DNA of 64,000 nt from Enoplosus armatus (Eukaryota; Chordata; Actinopteri; Centrarchiformes; Enoplosidae), in NCBI RefSeq assembly GCF_043641665.1, contig NC_092188.1:19303704-19367703 (forward strand). The letters are read 5' to 3'. Of this stretch, positions 39,201 to 49,617 are shown piece by piece; the first letter of the stretch is position 1; every line of letters starts with the position of its first letter. The position numbers and the translations under genes are program-made. The notes beneath the pieces are model-generated. The model made no database searches. It had not been told where the DNA came from and saw nothing but the letters and a program-made list of their open reading frames with translations.

Positions 39201-39948
39201 GGTCGCAAGAAAAAGAGTTTGGGAACCGCTGACCTAGATGTCTAGAAACCTTTCAGCTTTCAACCAAATTGAGCCCTCTTTTAATCTACACCTGTGGACT
39301 GAGTCATTGCAATACATCATAAGGATCAGCCTTTTTAAATTCTGTTGGTTTGGACTGAGGTTAGACGGCTAATATGGAACAAAGCAGGAGATTCAAGCGG
39401 AGGAAAACAACAGAAAAGATAATCCTCCAACAATAGTGTAACATAATGTGAACAATATGCTGGACAAAACATAAATCTCATTTAATCAGTGAGGCCTTCT
39501 CTCCTCTTGGGTCGCCCTCCCTCCCTCCCTCTTTTCCGACTCTCTATGAACGTCTTTACTGGCCGGTGAAGCCGCTGATGAATTCTTAAGCAGATCACAC
39601 TGATAATTGTATTTCATAACTGTCAGTTTTTCCGAAGGCTGCCAGTGTGCCCAGGAGCTATTTGTGTCTCAGTTTGTCCTCCACCCCCCCCATCGACTTC
39701 ATCCAACCCCCCCAATCACCAGGGATGTGCTTACTGTCTCCGGCCCCCAATTACTCAATCAGGAGGACACATTTACGGATGACACCTTTATTACAATTAA
39801 TCAGGGGAACTTGATTAAGAAAGTTATTCCTCCCCTTCATTGAGACTTACATAAGTGGTTCTGCTGCATATTGTAATTTATGTCCCACTGAGCTCTCGCT
39901 GAAAGACAGAAAAGCCGACAGATTGCTAGCCATACTGAGACACATGTG

Positions 39949-39951
<3 letters not shown>
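36252..39951. other. Intergenic: no gene seen, with regulatory-looking segments
   Basis: A+T-rich and mixed sequence. Balanced, repeat-poor segments lie at about 38230-38720 and 39715-39840, and a short repeat at 39168-39227. No coding exon was recognised. Confidence 0.5.
39168..39227. repeat. Short dispersed element with inverted ends
   Basis: The left end GGTTCCCAACCC and right end GTTTGGGAACC are near reverse complements (10 bases shared). Between them is 'gaccccctaaagggtcgcaa', itself palindromic. This matches the ends of common fish non-autonomous elements. Confidence 0.6.

Positions 39952-39996
<45 letters not shown>
39952..39996. repeat. (GT)n microsatellite
   Basis: A perfect GT run of 45 bases. 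Confidence 0.97.
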
Positions 39997-39997
<1 letters not shown>

Positions 39998-40205
39998 ATG
40001 CAACCCCCACGCACATCTACATATCCAGAAACACATGCACAGCCACAAACAAACACATTCCCCTATCATTCTGTCACACACAACTCAGGTTTGGCAAAGG
40101 GTTTAATAAATGACTTTAATTGGCTGTAGAGATGTGCTCGCTAAAGGAGGCTTGAATATTCCATTTCCCTTTCTTCTTGTCTCTTTCTTTCACTCTCCCT
40201 CTCTT

Positions 40206-40207
<2 letters not shown>

Positions 40208-40254
<47 letters not shown>
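40208..40254. repeat. (CA)n microsatellite
   Basis: A perfect CA run of about 47 bases. Confidence 0.97.
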
Positions 40255-40260
<6 letters not shown>

Positions 40261-40583
40261 CTCCTGAATGAAGCCATCTCTTTACCTTTACTCACAGTTC
40301 CTGGGTCTGCTGTGGCTAATTAGTCGAGTGGGGTTTTAGGTTTGGTAATTAGGCGGAGGTAGGAGTGACGGGGGCTCTGGGATTTGGGGAGTTGAGGGGG
40401 TCTGACTGACTTGTAGAGAAAGGAACTGGACTGTCTGGATCCTGGCAGCACCAAGCAGCCAGCCAGTGTCCCTTAGGCGCCTGGAGGTAAGACTACCATC
40501 CCACACTATGAGGGTGATGTCTTTGTTACGTGCCACATGTTCCAGCGAGGGGAAACTGTGGAAAAAAGAGGGTTTAGTGAAAA

Positions 40584-40609
40584 GAGAGAGAGAGAGAGAG
40601 AGAGAGAGA
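40584..40609. repeat. (GA)n microsatellite
   Basis: A perfect GA run of 26 bases. Confidence 0.95.
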
Positions 40610-40884
40610 CCTTGAGATTTTCACTACCTTGAACGTCAAAGTGCGACAATGAAAACCAGCTCTGTGCCGTGGTCTTGGATCAAAATTTGAAATGGTTTGG
40701 AAAGCTATGAGAAGTTGTGATTTCAAGAAGTTTGATGTCAAGAATTGATTTTTTTTCTTTTGCTTTTCTTTTAAATAAATAATATAAAGGTGAAAAGGGA
40801 AAAGACAAAACATTTTCATTTCAAAGCGAGAGTTTGTAACCTCTGCTGAGGAGCAGGCCACAGTTATGGCCTAATGGTAATTGC

Positions 40885-41000
40885 TACGACGTAGCACACA
40901 TAGAGAAGAGTCATAAAGTCAGCAAACGGACTTAGCTAACATTAGTCACCATAAGCTACTGGTCATACCAGACAAATGCAGGCAATGCAATTGTGCTCTA
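40885..41000 (+). repeat. Short dispersed repeat, copy B
   Basis: Diverged partner of 31735-31885 in the same orientation. It shares 'gtagc(a/g)cacatagaga', 'gtcagcaaac', 'aacattagtcaccataagct' and 'gtcataccagac'. Confidence 0.55.
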
Positions 41001-43539
41001 ATGAAACCAGCACATTCACAATTTTTCCTACTCTATGAAATCAATTTAAAAATACTTGTTATGATCTATGCTATGAATTGAAGTCATTCACATTCACATC
41101 AGGTTGAAAAGGGTAAACTAACTTTACTCCCCATTACTTCCATGTACGTAACTGTTTAAATTTAACTGGCGTGTTAATGACCCTTTCTGAGGAGAAGTAC
41201 TACAGTAACCCTTGACTAAAATGAGAGAGACACTTAGCATAATGCCTGGAATGAAGAAATGTTCCCGAAGTTTCACCATCACACTAGTCCGCGAATGCTT
41301 CTCCAGAAGACCTTCTCTATCTTTAATGTCTTGTTTACGCTCCACGGTTCCAGGTTGCTTCAATGCGATGCCAGTTAGCAGCCTCCGACTGCAACACAAT
41401 CCAATTAAATAAAGAGTGTTGTCTCTCCAGGTTCCTGTGTTCTCTAATTGGGGCTGTGACTGCTCACTAATCAGCGGAGGTACAGGTAGGCCCTGGAGGA
41501 CGTCGAGACGAGGCCTCTCCTGTTAATTGAAGAGATGCTAAACCCGGCCTCCTCCTCCTCCTCCTGGCCGTGCAACATGGATGCACACAGTACTCAAGCA
41601 TGCTGAATTCATCTAAACATCCGCGTGCATCATCATCACGTCTCTCGCCGTTTGTGTGGCTGGCGTGTAAGAGCTTGCTTTCGCATCATAACGCCTGACC
41701 AAACAGTGGTGTCACAGAGGTGATTATATATCATACATATAATTATATTCTATAGTTTAACAATTTTTGTTCTGCTGTTCTGATAAATTCTATTTCATAT
41801 TCATCTCTCAGTGTTGGTTTCATTTCTTCTTTTTATTATATATATTAATCTAATTCAAACCAAGTCAACAATTTTACCTTGCACAAGAGGCTAAAGGTCA
41901 TGGGTATGTGTAGGTGGCCAGAAGTGCCACACCTCCACGTGCCAGGAAGTGGGTCAGGATTTTATACAGTAGCTTTTAATAAAGACAGTAAGACAGCAAA
42001 GAAAATGAAGCCTAACTTAAGAAAAGATGTGACTTCAGGGAGCATTCACTACCCAGTGTTGTGCCTGTCTGGTATGATATACTATGACAATGTATGAAAT
42101 TAAACTTTCTAACAAGAAATTTAGTGAATATAAGCAGGCTTGAAACATTTGGAGAGAGACAAAGGGAAAAAGAAATCAAATATATTGAAACTTGAGAAAA
42201 CGTTTCTACATGAATCACTTTCTTGCTGTTGTGTTTAAGTAATCATTTAAAAAGTGATATTTTCACAGTTTGCAGTTAATGCTCATCACAACAGATTGTA
42301 TTTGGATAACGACCCCTTACCAGAAAAACATATTAAAATATTGGAAATCCCTGTAACTAAACCTGAAAGAGCCCACTGTCTATGTCAAAGACTATCAGTG
42401 CCGTTCTGACGTTCCTGCACGGGATGGATTCAAAATGGCCTTGGCCTGGTGTGTTTCTGATTTCCTGTGCCGTCTGGCGAAGGGAGCAGCTTTGCATGCT
42501 GGGGTCACACCTGTAACGTATTTCACACTGGGTTATATTTTGAGTGGCCACCTGGATGAGGAAATAACATGTTCACAGTGCATGAACACTACAGCCCTCC
42601 CTGCCAGGTAGGAACAGGTGTTTGTTTTAGACTACATGCAGCACATTAATACAACATGGACCGCTTCAACATAGTGTCTCATTTCTGCGCCTTGCTTTTG
42701 AATAAAATGGGTTAGCTGAAAAAAGGTCTTGAAAACTTTCCACCTATTGAGGCTTTAAAAGTTATAATGAACCCTTATCTTCTAAGTCTTTTTTATTTTA
42801 TGTGGAAATTATCTGCCACGTGACTAAACTTCCTACTATATGTTGTGCTGCTTTGTTTCTTGTTTCCAAAACTAAATTAAATACAAAACAATGGAAATAA
42901 AAAAAGAAATGTCAAAGGGCATTCCACAATACATTCACCATAAGTGATTCTTTTTTTCACTTGCAGTGGGGAAAAGTAATGGCATTTTCTGGTCCGATGC
43001 TGGTTAGCTGGACTAATTTTATAGGTTTTTTATTATGTGCAGCTTCTGGGCATGTGAATGAAGAGATTGATTGTGTGAATGCCGTTTCTGTCAGCCACAA
43101 ACAGGCAATGAAATACCAAGCACACCTGGAGCAGCACTCACTTTTGACAAGCGCGTACCAATGTAAGCCCCCTATTAGAAAAAAAAAACCCCGAAGTCTA
43201 TCATAAAACATTTATGGTAGATAAAGTGCCAAAGAGAATGCTAGGAGCACATTATGGCAGCAGGTCTGAAATAATTTCAGAGGTGGACCTGAACCAGATG
43301 GTGGGCACACAAGACGAAGAAACGCAGTGAAAACACATTTTCTGGGTGAAATTACAGAGGCTTCCGTTTCTGATTTTTTGATTTCAGAATATTTGTGCAA
43401 TCTTATCGTCAATACATAGTTATTACTTTTATGTTTTTTATACTTTAATTCACTCTTGCAAATGAGGGACTGCTGAACCCTCACATTAATGATAAAATAA
43501 TACCTTTGTATGTCGTTGCAAAACCATGAGAGCAGAAAA

Positions 43540-43705
43540 TAGTTGCTTATTATATTTATTCATGAAAGCATTGTGTAGCTTTACTTATAGTTCTATATGA
43601 ATCATCTTACAAAAATAAAGAACATAATCTCTGTTCAAAATGATTAAAGCCCTACAGTTTTCCGTTTAAGTATGATTTGTTTTAGCGCATTAACAATCAG
43701 TTAAA
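43540..43705 (-). other. ZADH2 3' untranslated region with poly(A) signal
   Basis: Downstream of the ZADH2 stop on the minus strand the sequence is A+T-rich, with a canonical AATAAA (TTTATT on the plus strand) at 43555-43560, 146 bases after the stop codon. A longer 3' UTR is possible. Confidence 0.5.
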
Positions 43706-44636
43706 TCACAGCTTACTATGGCTAACAGAGGGTGGTGCCACTTCCACCACCACCTTGCCCAGGTTTTTCCCAGCATACATGTAGTCCACGGCCCGGAAGA
43801 CTGACTCCAAGCCTACGAACCTCCCCTCCTGTGCCAAATCCCCACAATCCACCTCACACACAAGCTTCCCCTTGGCAAACATCTGCATCATGCTACCCAG
43901 AGCCTCCCTGTAGTCACTCAAGAAGTGGGGCAGGAAGAAACCCCGAATGCTGGCCGACTTCTGGAGCAGCTTGACCGGTAACGTTCCCCCTCTGAACGGT
44001 GGGATCCCGGATGCGGTCTGGTACCCCGAGATGAAGCCGATCACTATCAGCCGGCCCTTATTGGCCAAACTGTTCACTGCGAGTTCTAAGACGCTGCCTC
44101 CGACTGACTCATACACCACGTCTATGCCTTGTGGGTACTCTTTCCTCAGGGTCTTGGCCAGGTCTTCGGTGGTGTAGTTGATCGGCCTGTCGCAGCCGAT
44201 GGATTTCAGGAAGCCGGCTTTCTCGTTGGATGAACAGGTCCCAATCACGTGACAGCCGGCCTGTTTGGCAAACTGCACTGCAAACTGTCCCGTTCCTCCT
44301 GCAGCCGCCGTGACCAGGACCGTCTCACCTTTGGCCAGGTCGCCCAGACGTTTCAAGGCGATGTGGGCCGTGGCACCGCTGACCAGCAGGGTGAGGAACT
44401 CTGGTTTCACCGCGGGGACAGGCACACTTTCCTTGGCTGGCACCACCGTGTACTCGGCAAACGCGCCGCTGCCGAAGTAGGCCACAGTGTCCCCGATGGT
44501 GTAACGGGAGCTGGCGCTGAGGCCGAGGCCAACAACCTCACCGATACCCTCGAAACCAGCATCGAAGGGGGGCTTCACCGAGGGGTCGTAACGGCCTGCT
44601 GAGTAATTAATATCAGAGGCGTTGACACCCACAAAA
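43706..44636 (-). CDS. zadh2: ZADH2/PTGR3 coding exon 2 (catalytic domain)
   Basis: This exon encodes residues 96-404 of prostaglandin reductase 3, a medium-chain dehydrogenase/reductase of the quinone-oxidoreductase type. The family member in mammals uses NADPH to reduce the 13,14 double bond of 15-keto-prostaglandins. Visible motifs are [20 protein letters not shown] near 99-118, [12 protein letters not shown] near 122-133, the nucleotide-binding AAAGGTGQ at about 205-212, [12 protein letters not shown] just after it, and YESVGGS further on. The chain ends in SKL, a type 1 peroxisomal signal, as in the human protein. The exon starts after a minus-strand acceptor (TTTGTGTTTCAG), completing the Arg codon begun in exon 1. 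The open frame continues upstream into the intron, so the Met codons upstream of 44636 are not starts. No structural-zinc Cys lobe is seen, as expected for this subfamily despite the gene name. Confidence 0.95.
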
Positions 44637-46754
44637 CTGAAACACAAACAGAGGAAAAACATAGGGGAGAAAATAAAACTGTTACATGATGAAGCCAAAT
44701 GCATACATGCAATCATGCACAGAAGCTTTTGTGTGGTCATTAGTGTGAGCACATATTCCCTGAATTCCTGTCTGAAGGTCAGGACTTCAGCTTCCTTCTC
44801 CAGACATGTCTGCGCGGGGCACAAACACTTGGTTTTGTTTTGGCAATGATTCCTTTTTCTCTGGAAGAGAACAGTCTGCACTGACAGGGAAAGGTTTGTA
44901 TCACAAAACACATTGCGTGATGTCATGATTCATTGTCTTCAGAGACACCCACAACAAACTGCACTTTTAAAATCTTAGATAGTTGCCTCTTGCCTCAACA
45001 CGAAGACGGCGGTTTTCATCTTACTTTGGTAACATGTTGGAAACAAATATGTGAGAAAGGAATGTATAAATAAATCATTTACTGTCTTTTAGAGCGGCAC
45101 GCATGCTGGGCCTCATTACTGTGCATGTCACACGTGTACTTTGAGCTTGTAGATAACGCTTCTGTGGTTTTATAGATGGGCCACAATGATATAACAAAAC
45201 ACCTTGGTTCGACTACTTTACATCTAACAGGGAGATATTATGTTAGCATCAGAACTATTTCACTGCACATAACTAAAAATGTTGAGCCATTTGAGTTTAA
45301 ACTAATTAAAATGAGATGATATTTGTGACAATCAAAATCTGTTCAAACAAACATTTGGAACACTTTTAAATCTAATAACATAGCGTTCACTACAGCAAAC
45401 TGCAAAACACTCAGTAGCATTACAATATAATAACATGATAGGTGTTCTTGATGTGTGTGACGACAAATGCTATGAAAAATACTAAATGAAATTTAAGGTT
45501 TCAAGGCCTGTATTTTCTTTTTATTTAAACTAAAACTAATATTTGAAAATGATTTGTTTTGGAGTGGATTCTTATCAGAAAATAATTAAAAGCGAATGTG
45601 TGATTTTGGACCAAGCACTCATGACGGTCCAGATCGAAAAACATCATAGAAAGCAACATCATACAATTTGATGCCACCTCTGTCTTTCATGTGCCGGTCG
45701 AGCACTTGCCTACATGGTTGCGACTACATTTAAGTTTAATTCAAAGGCGCACACACATGGACCATCTGTGACGGTGCGGTGCACCCGCGAGTCTTGGGAC
45801 TTGAGGATTCATTGCATGTTGAAAAAGACCTGCTTCAATGATGTCATCAGTAACATCTAAAATAAAGAAAAAGGGTTTCATTTGTTTCCTGTGAATTAAT
45901 CCGCCTCTTTCACTGCAGTCGTTTCAATTATCAATTTATCACTCTGAGATTCCTCATTTAACACGTTTATACTTTAGGTTTCATTAGGATTGCACTGACG
46001 CTGTGCAATAATGGATAACTGGTTCTCAGTTTGCACCACAATCCCACAAACACAAGTATTTATTTCCTCGGTTTGTTAAAACATCGTTACTGATCTCATG
46101 ACTGCGGTGCCTCACTGATATGGATAACGGTCAAAGGTCTAAGTTCACTTGCACCTGATCACTGTCTTGCAAGGCAACAACACACTAATGTACTGTGTTC
46201 TACACTCAATCTGACGGACGGTATATATGTTATTGGCACTAAATACCACAATAAACCCAGAGGTGCATTTGTGTTGGGCTAATTTAACATTTAAAATCAG
46301 ATCCGGCACACACACACTCAGTAGTGCAGTAGTAAATCAAAATGAGGGTAAGATATTACCTCCGGCTGGAATCAGAAATGGAACCAGAAATCCTACTATT
46401 TTCAAAAAGATCATTAATTCATGCCTTTCCCACCTCACACGAGCAAAATGTAGTTTAATACTATTTATCAATTTATATATTATAATCATTCAGTCCATGT
46501 CAGGCTGAAAGAGGCATGGAGACTGACTTCAGGTGGGTCCGCTCTTCCCTAACCGTGACTACACTGCTGGGCTCTGCTGCTGCTGAATGAGAGAAATGAT
46601 GCTGCAGTTCCCGCGCCATGTAACACTGCATCTCCTTCTCCATCATCTCCATCTCTTGATGCCAGTCTGAGCACCCCCTCCTCCCCTTCTTCTCACCCCC
46701 CCTCATGACTTTCTGTTTGCAGTTTGGTGACGTAGAAAGACAGGAGGACAGAGG

Positions 46755-46788
<34 letters not shown>

Positions 46789-47138
46789 GAGGGGTGGGGG
46801 GGTGGTGGGGGGGGGAGAGAGAGAGATGCCGAGATGGATTGATAGACAAATGCAGAGAGGGCGGAACTTGGAATTACAGTACAGCGCTTATTCCTCACGT
46901 ATTTTGCCATCTTGTGATGATGATGATGATGATCGCAGGTGCAGGACATGGGTGACTCGAGGTAAGCGGAGCCCTTTCTACAACTTCTCAACATTACTGT
47001 GATAGATCGACATCAAATAATCATCCACAAATAGACTCATGTGGCACGCGTTGGGCCACCGATTGCTACTCGCGAGCGCGCAGAGGCGAAAGCAGTGTGT
47101 TTTCCGCCTTTCACCTTTGAAAAGCAACAACAACTTAC
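44637..47138 (-). other. ZADH2 intron
   Basis: Bounded on the minus strand by the donor CG|GTAAGTTG at 47139/47138 and the acceptor TTTCAG at 44637. It is A+T-rich in its middle, with a GA/G-rich tract (46751-46826) and a GAT trinucleotide run (46915-46933) close to exon 1. No other exon was recognised. Confidence 0.9.
46751..46826. repeat. GA-rich/G-rich simple repeat
   Basis: A GA dinucleotide run is followed by G-runs separated by single T bases and more GA. It lies in the ZADH2 intron and can form G-quadruplex-type sequence around 46791-46815. Confidence 0.9.
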
Positions 47139-47422
47139 CGATTTCTGACGAGCAAGTCCGCGTCTCCGGGGGTCGGGACCGCCACGGTTTGCATAGAAAC
47201 GGCCTCTTTGAAATTAGGACTCAGCTTGTTTACGACCAGCTTTTTCATGGCGCTCGGTATGGAGGATCCCTGAAAATCCATGAAGTGCGCGGAGTAGGAC
47301 ATGTCTATGATGAAGCGCCGTGCAGCCGGATGAACTCCTGAAAGTGCATCGGTGCCTCCGCGCCCCCCGCCGATTACCGATATCGCTCTCCTGCCGTTTC
47401 TCGCCCACAGCAGGCTGGACAT
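47139..47422 (-). CDS. zadh2: ZADH2/PTGR3 coding exon 1 (N-terminus)
   Basis: This exon encodes residues 1-94 and two bases of Arg95. The start is the ATG at 47422: its context is GAGCCATGT (purine at -3), and the next upstream in-frame triplets are GCC, GGA, TTC, CAT, TCA, TTG, ACT and then TGA, so no earlier ATG exists. From about residue 40 the sequence ([17 protein letters not shown]) aligns with the N-terminal part of human ZADH2. The first 40 residues are longer than in the human protein (about 13 there) and are Arg-rich without acidic residues in the first 24. With exon 2 this gives 404 residues, against 377 in human. The donor CG|GTAAGTTG is strong. Confidence 0.9.
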
Positions 47423-48480
47423 GGCTCCGAAATGTGACAAAGTTCACCAACAACTTGACGTAACGTTTGTGGCGGCAATAAGCCTGACTGCCATTAGCCT
47501 GCGCTGTAGGCTTTCACCCCCCCCCCCCCCCCACCCTTCTGCACATGCACAGCGTGCAGGCCAGGCCGAGCCGAGCCGAGCCGGACTGGGCCAAAACGCG
47601 TCTTTAAACTAAAACAAAAGCCGCCATGCTTTGTAGCGCGAATCTCGGTTACTTGTGCAGAAAAACACAACAAGCACAGAATCGAGTATTTCGGATGAAA
47701 ACGTTGCGCTGGCGCAGCCTTGCGAGTGGCACAGCGGCGCCCCAGACTTGTCGTCGGAGTCCCTCCCCTTCCCGGACACAACACTCACTTCCTAGTAAGG
47801 TGAAACAAATCAATCCTCGTCTCCCAACAAATCCTCAGCCCGTCTTCCTCCTCGCGAAAACGACGCCAGCCCCGCCGGATCTCTTCAAACGTCTAGAGAC
47901 ATACACCAGAACCGAACGGCGTGTTGTGCAGCCGCGCTCCCGCCTGACTCGCATGTTGCATGGGCATGTTTTGTGCCCACATGTAGGCTACACCTGTAAC
48001 CAAAGCCCGTGTCCGCGATCCTCAGGGAGGGCTGCTGGCAGTCCACTCCGCTGGCACGGCTCATGTAGCGGTGTTATCATCTGTTGTCATTTTCTGGAAG
48101 CATCTACTCAAAAACCATGTACCAACATATTGGACCATTGAACCCTCGCCCCCCCCCCTCTCTCTCAGTGGGAGTCGAACCCTTAACTCGAGTTTATAAG
48201 CTAAAACATGACACCTAAGTTGTAGCAACCTCGTGCTTGAGTCATACTTGTTGTGGTTTGCGATACATGTTGATATAAGTTTGTTTTAGTTGACCCCCCC
48301 CCCCCTTTTACTTCCGAAGGGATCCTTTTCCTTTGTCGGAGGTTCGGGTTTTTTAAAGCAAAGGAGAGAGCGAGAGGGAGGGAGAGAGAGAGAGAGAAGG
48401 GAAAACAAGACAATTAAAAAGATTGACAGGTAGGCTCCTCTGTCAGGGGTGACGCTTGTGGAGAGGGGAGGAGTAAAAAT
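47423..48480. promoter_or_regulatory. Shared ZADH2-TSHZ1 promoter region, CpG-rich
   Basis: ZADH2 points left and TSHZ1 right from this interval. By eye the sequence from about 47040 to 48070 is much richer in CpG than its surroundings. Visible motifs are a CRE-like TGACGTAA (47456-47463), a YY1-like GCCGCCATGCT (47620-47630), a palindromic NRF1-like TGCGCTGGCGCA (47705-47716) and an ETS-like ACTTCCT just after. There is no clear TATA box. Runs of C (47517-47532 and 48294-48305) and a GA tract (48360-48398) interrupt it. Function is inferred from position and composition. Confidence 0.6.
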
Positions 48481-48845
48481 GTAGCAGGAAAAGCCACTCG
48501 ATGCGTCTGTCTATCAGTTGAGACTGTCTGAAACAGCTTCTGGATCCACCGCGTTTCCATTTTTTCTTTTTTCGGGAGACCTCGGATCAGTCTCTGGAGT
48601 TTTTTTCTCTCTCCCCCCTCTTTGTGCTTTTTAAAGAGACAAATATTTTAGTCCATGTCGACCTGATCTGCTGCTGGCGAAGCTTGGATGCGCCTGCGTC
48701 TTGTTTGTTTCCCCTCTCTCTCAAGTGATATCCTATCCACCGCATCAACCACCCCTCCAAAAAAAAAAAAAAAAAAAAAGAGACCCGACTCTGTCCAAGA
48801 TGCGATGAGATGAGCGGTGGAAATTATTTCCACGACTCTTAAAAC
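48480..48845 (+). other. TSHZ1 5' untranslated exon 1 (5' end uncertain)
   Basis: The exon ends at a strong donor, AAAAC|GTAAGTAAG (intron from 48846), which pairs with the acceptor at 49047. The start near 48480 is a guess from the promoter layout; the transcription start cannot be read. It contains a run of 21 A residues (48759-48779). No long open frame is present, in keeping with a leader exon. Confidence 0.55.
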
Positions 48846-49047
48846 GTAAGTAAGAGAGAAAGCCTGCTCGTCTCGTTTATTATTTTTTCAATGGGAGAGA
48901 AAGAGGGAAGGAGGGGAGGGAGGGAAAAGTCTCCGCCGGACTGGTGAGGCTGGATCCGGGCTGAGGTGGCGTGGTGGTGACGGGACTGACATTAACCCAT
49001 CTAATGCCTGTCTGTCTATTTTCTCCTCTCCCCTTTCTCTCTTTCAG
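48846..49047 (+). other. TSHZ1 leader intron (202 bp)
   Basis: It begins GTAAGTAAG and ends in a long pyrimidine tract CTTTCTCTCTTTCAG. The fit to both consensus sequences supports real splicing, though retention cannot be excluded. It lies wholly in the untranslated leader. Confidence 0.65.
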
Positions 49048-49577
49048 GTCTCTGGCAAAAGAAGAGAAGGAAACACAAGGATACATTACTTATCAGAGCC
49101 GTGCGCTGCGCTCACACGGGACTTATTTGTTTGGTTGCCGCCAGAGTTTATTTATTTTCTAGTTTTGGTGTGCGTAAAAGGCGCAGCAAAGTATCGTCCC
49201 CCTCCAAACAGCACTGGAGATTAGGGGATTTTTTTTCCAGGGGGAGTGAACTGAAACTTGGGTTTCAAGGTGCTTTCTTGCTGCTGCTGCTCCTTCTTTT
49301 TTTGTTGACCCTGCCATGAGAGACATGAAGGAAGATGATCTTTGATGGACATGAAGGTGTCAGGAGCTGGCCGAATCCCTTCGTAATTTTTGTGCTCACT
49401 GTCGAAGCCGATCCAGCGGTGAAGTCCAGAAAAGAGCAGCCGATTTGAGAAGACGACATTTTCACCTCCGAGATCAAAACCCTTTTCCCCGAAAACCGGG
49501 ATGATTTTCCAACACTGATAGACTTGATCTGTTTGTAATTCCTGCATGAGAAGCACCGTGGAAAGTGAAGGGTCACT
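49048..49577 (+). other. TSHZ1 5' untranslated part of exon 2, with upstream ORFs
   Basis: The leader runs from the acceptor at 49047 to the start codon at 49578. It carries several upstream ATGs: 49316-49345 (9 codons), 49335-49448 (37 codons, different frame), 49345-49386 (13 codons, its ATG overlapping the stop of the first), 49501-49518 (5 codons), and one at 49546 that is out of frame with and runs past the main ATG. These suggest translational control of TSHZ1. Confidence 0.6.
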
Positions 49578-49617
49578 ATGCCGAGGAGAAAGCAGCAAGA
49601 GCCGCGGCGATCAGCAG
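49578..49617 (+). CDS. tshz1: TSHZ1 first coding exon (N-terminus of teashirt homolog 1)
   Basis: The 40 bases encode MPRRKQQEPRRSA plus the first base of the next codon, followed by the donor CAG|GTATAAC. MPRRKQQ(A/E)P(R/K)R is the invariant start of the vertebrate teashirt zinc-finger proteins, and human TSHZ1 starts almost identically and is split the same way, with nearly all of the protein in one large downstream exon. That exon is not in this window. TSHZ1 is a nuclear C2H2 zinc-finger and homeodomain-containing transcriptional repressor acting in development. The ATG context is CACTATGC, with A at -3. The position next to zadh2 separates it from tshz2 and tshz3. Confidence 0.9.

Larger units (their letters stand above)
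39997..43554. other. Intergenic between repeats and the ZADH2 3' end: no gene seen
   Basis: This contains a CA run (40208-40254), a GA run (40584-40609), a dispersed repeat (40885-41000), a repeat-poor segment (about 41425-41555) followed by CCT repeats, and A+T-rich sequence up to the ZADH2 poly(A) signal. Confidence 0.5.

Noticed and set aside
44249..44602. 117-codon plus-strand frame opposite ZADH2 exon 2
   Set aside because: Shadow of the true minus-strand exon, which matches ZADH2 along its whole length.
44637..44926. N-terminal extension of the ZADH2 exon 2 open frame
   Set aside because: It is intron: a good acceptor lies at 44637, and exon 1 at 47139-47422 supplies the conserved N-terminus in frame.
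47423..47440. Six extra residues upstream of the ZADH2 ATG
   Set aside because: The codon at 47440 is TTG, not ATG, and an in-frame TGA lies just upstream; the first real ATG is at 47422.
48165..48240. Possible tRNA gene on the minus strand (GGTTCGACTCC-like box B)
   Set aside because: The flanking bases do not form a T-stem or acceptor stem, and no matching box A at the right distance was found.
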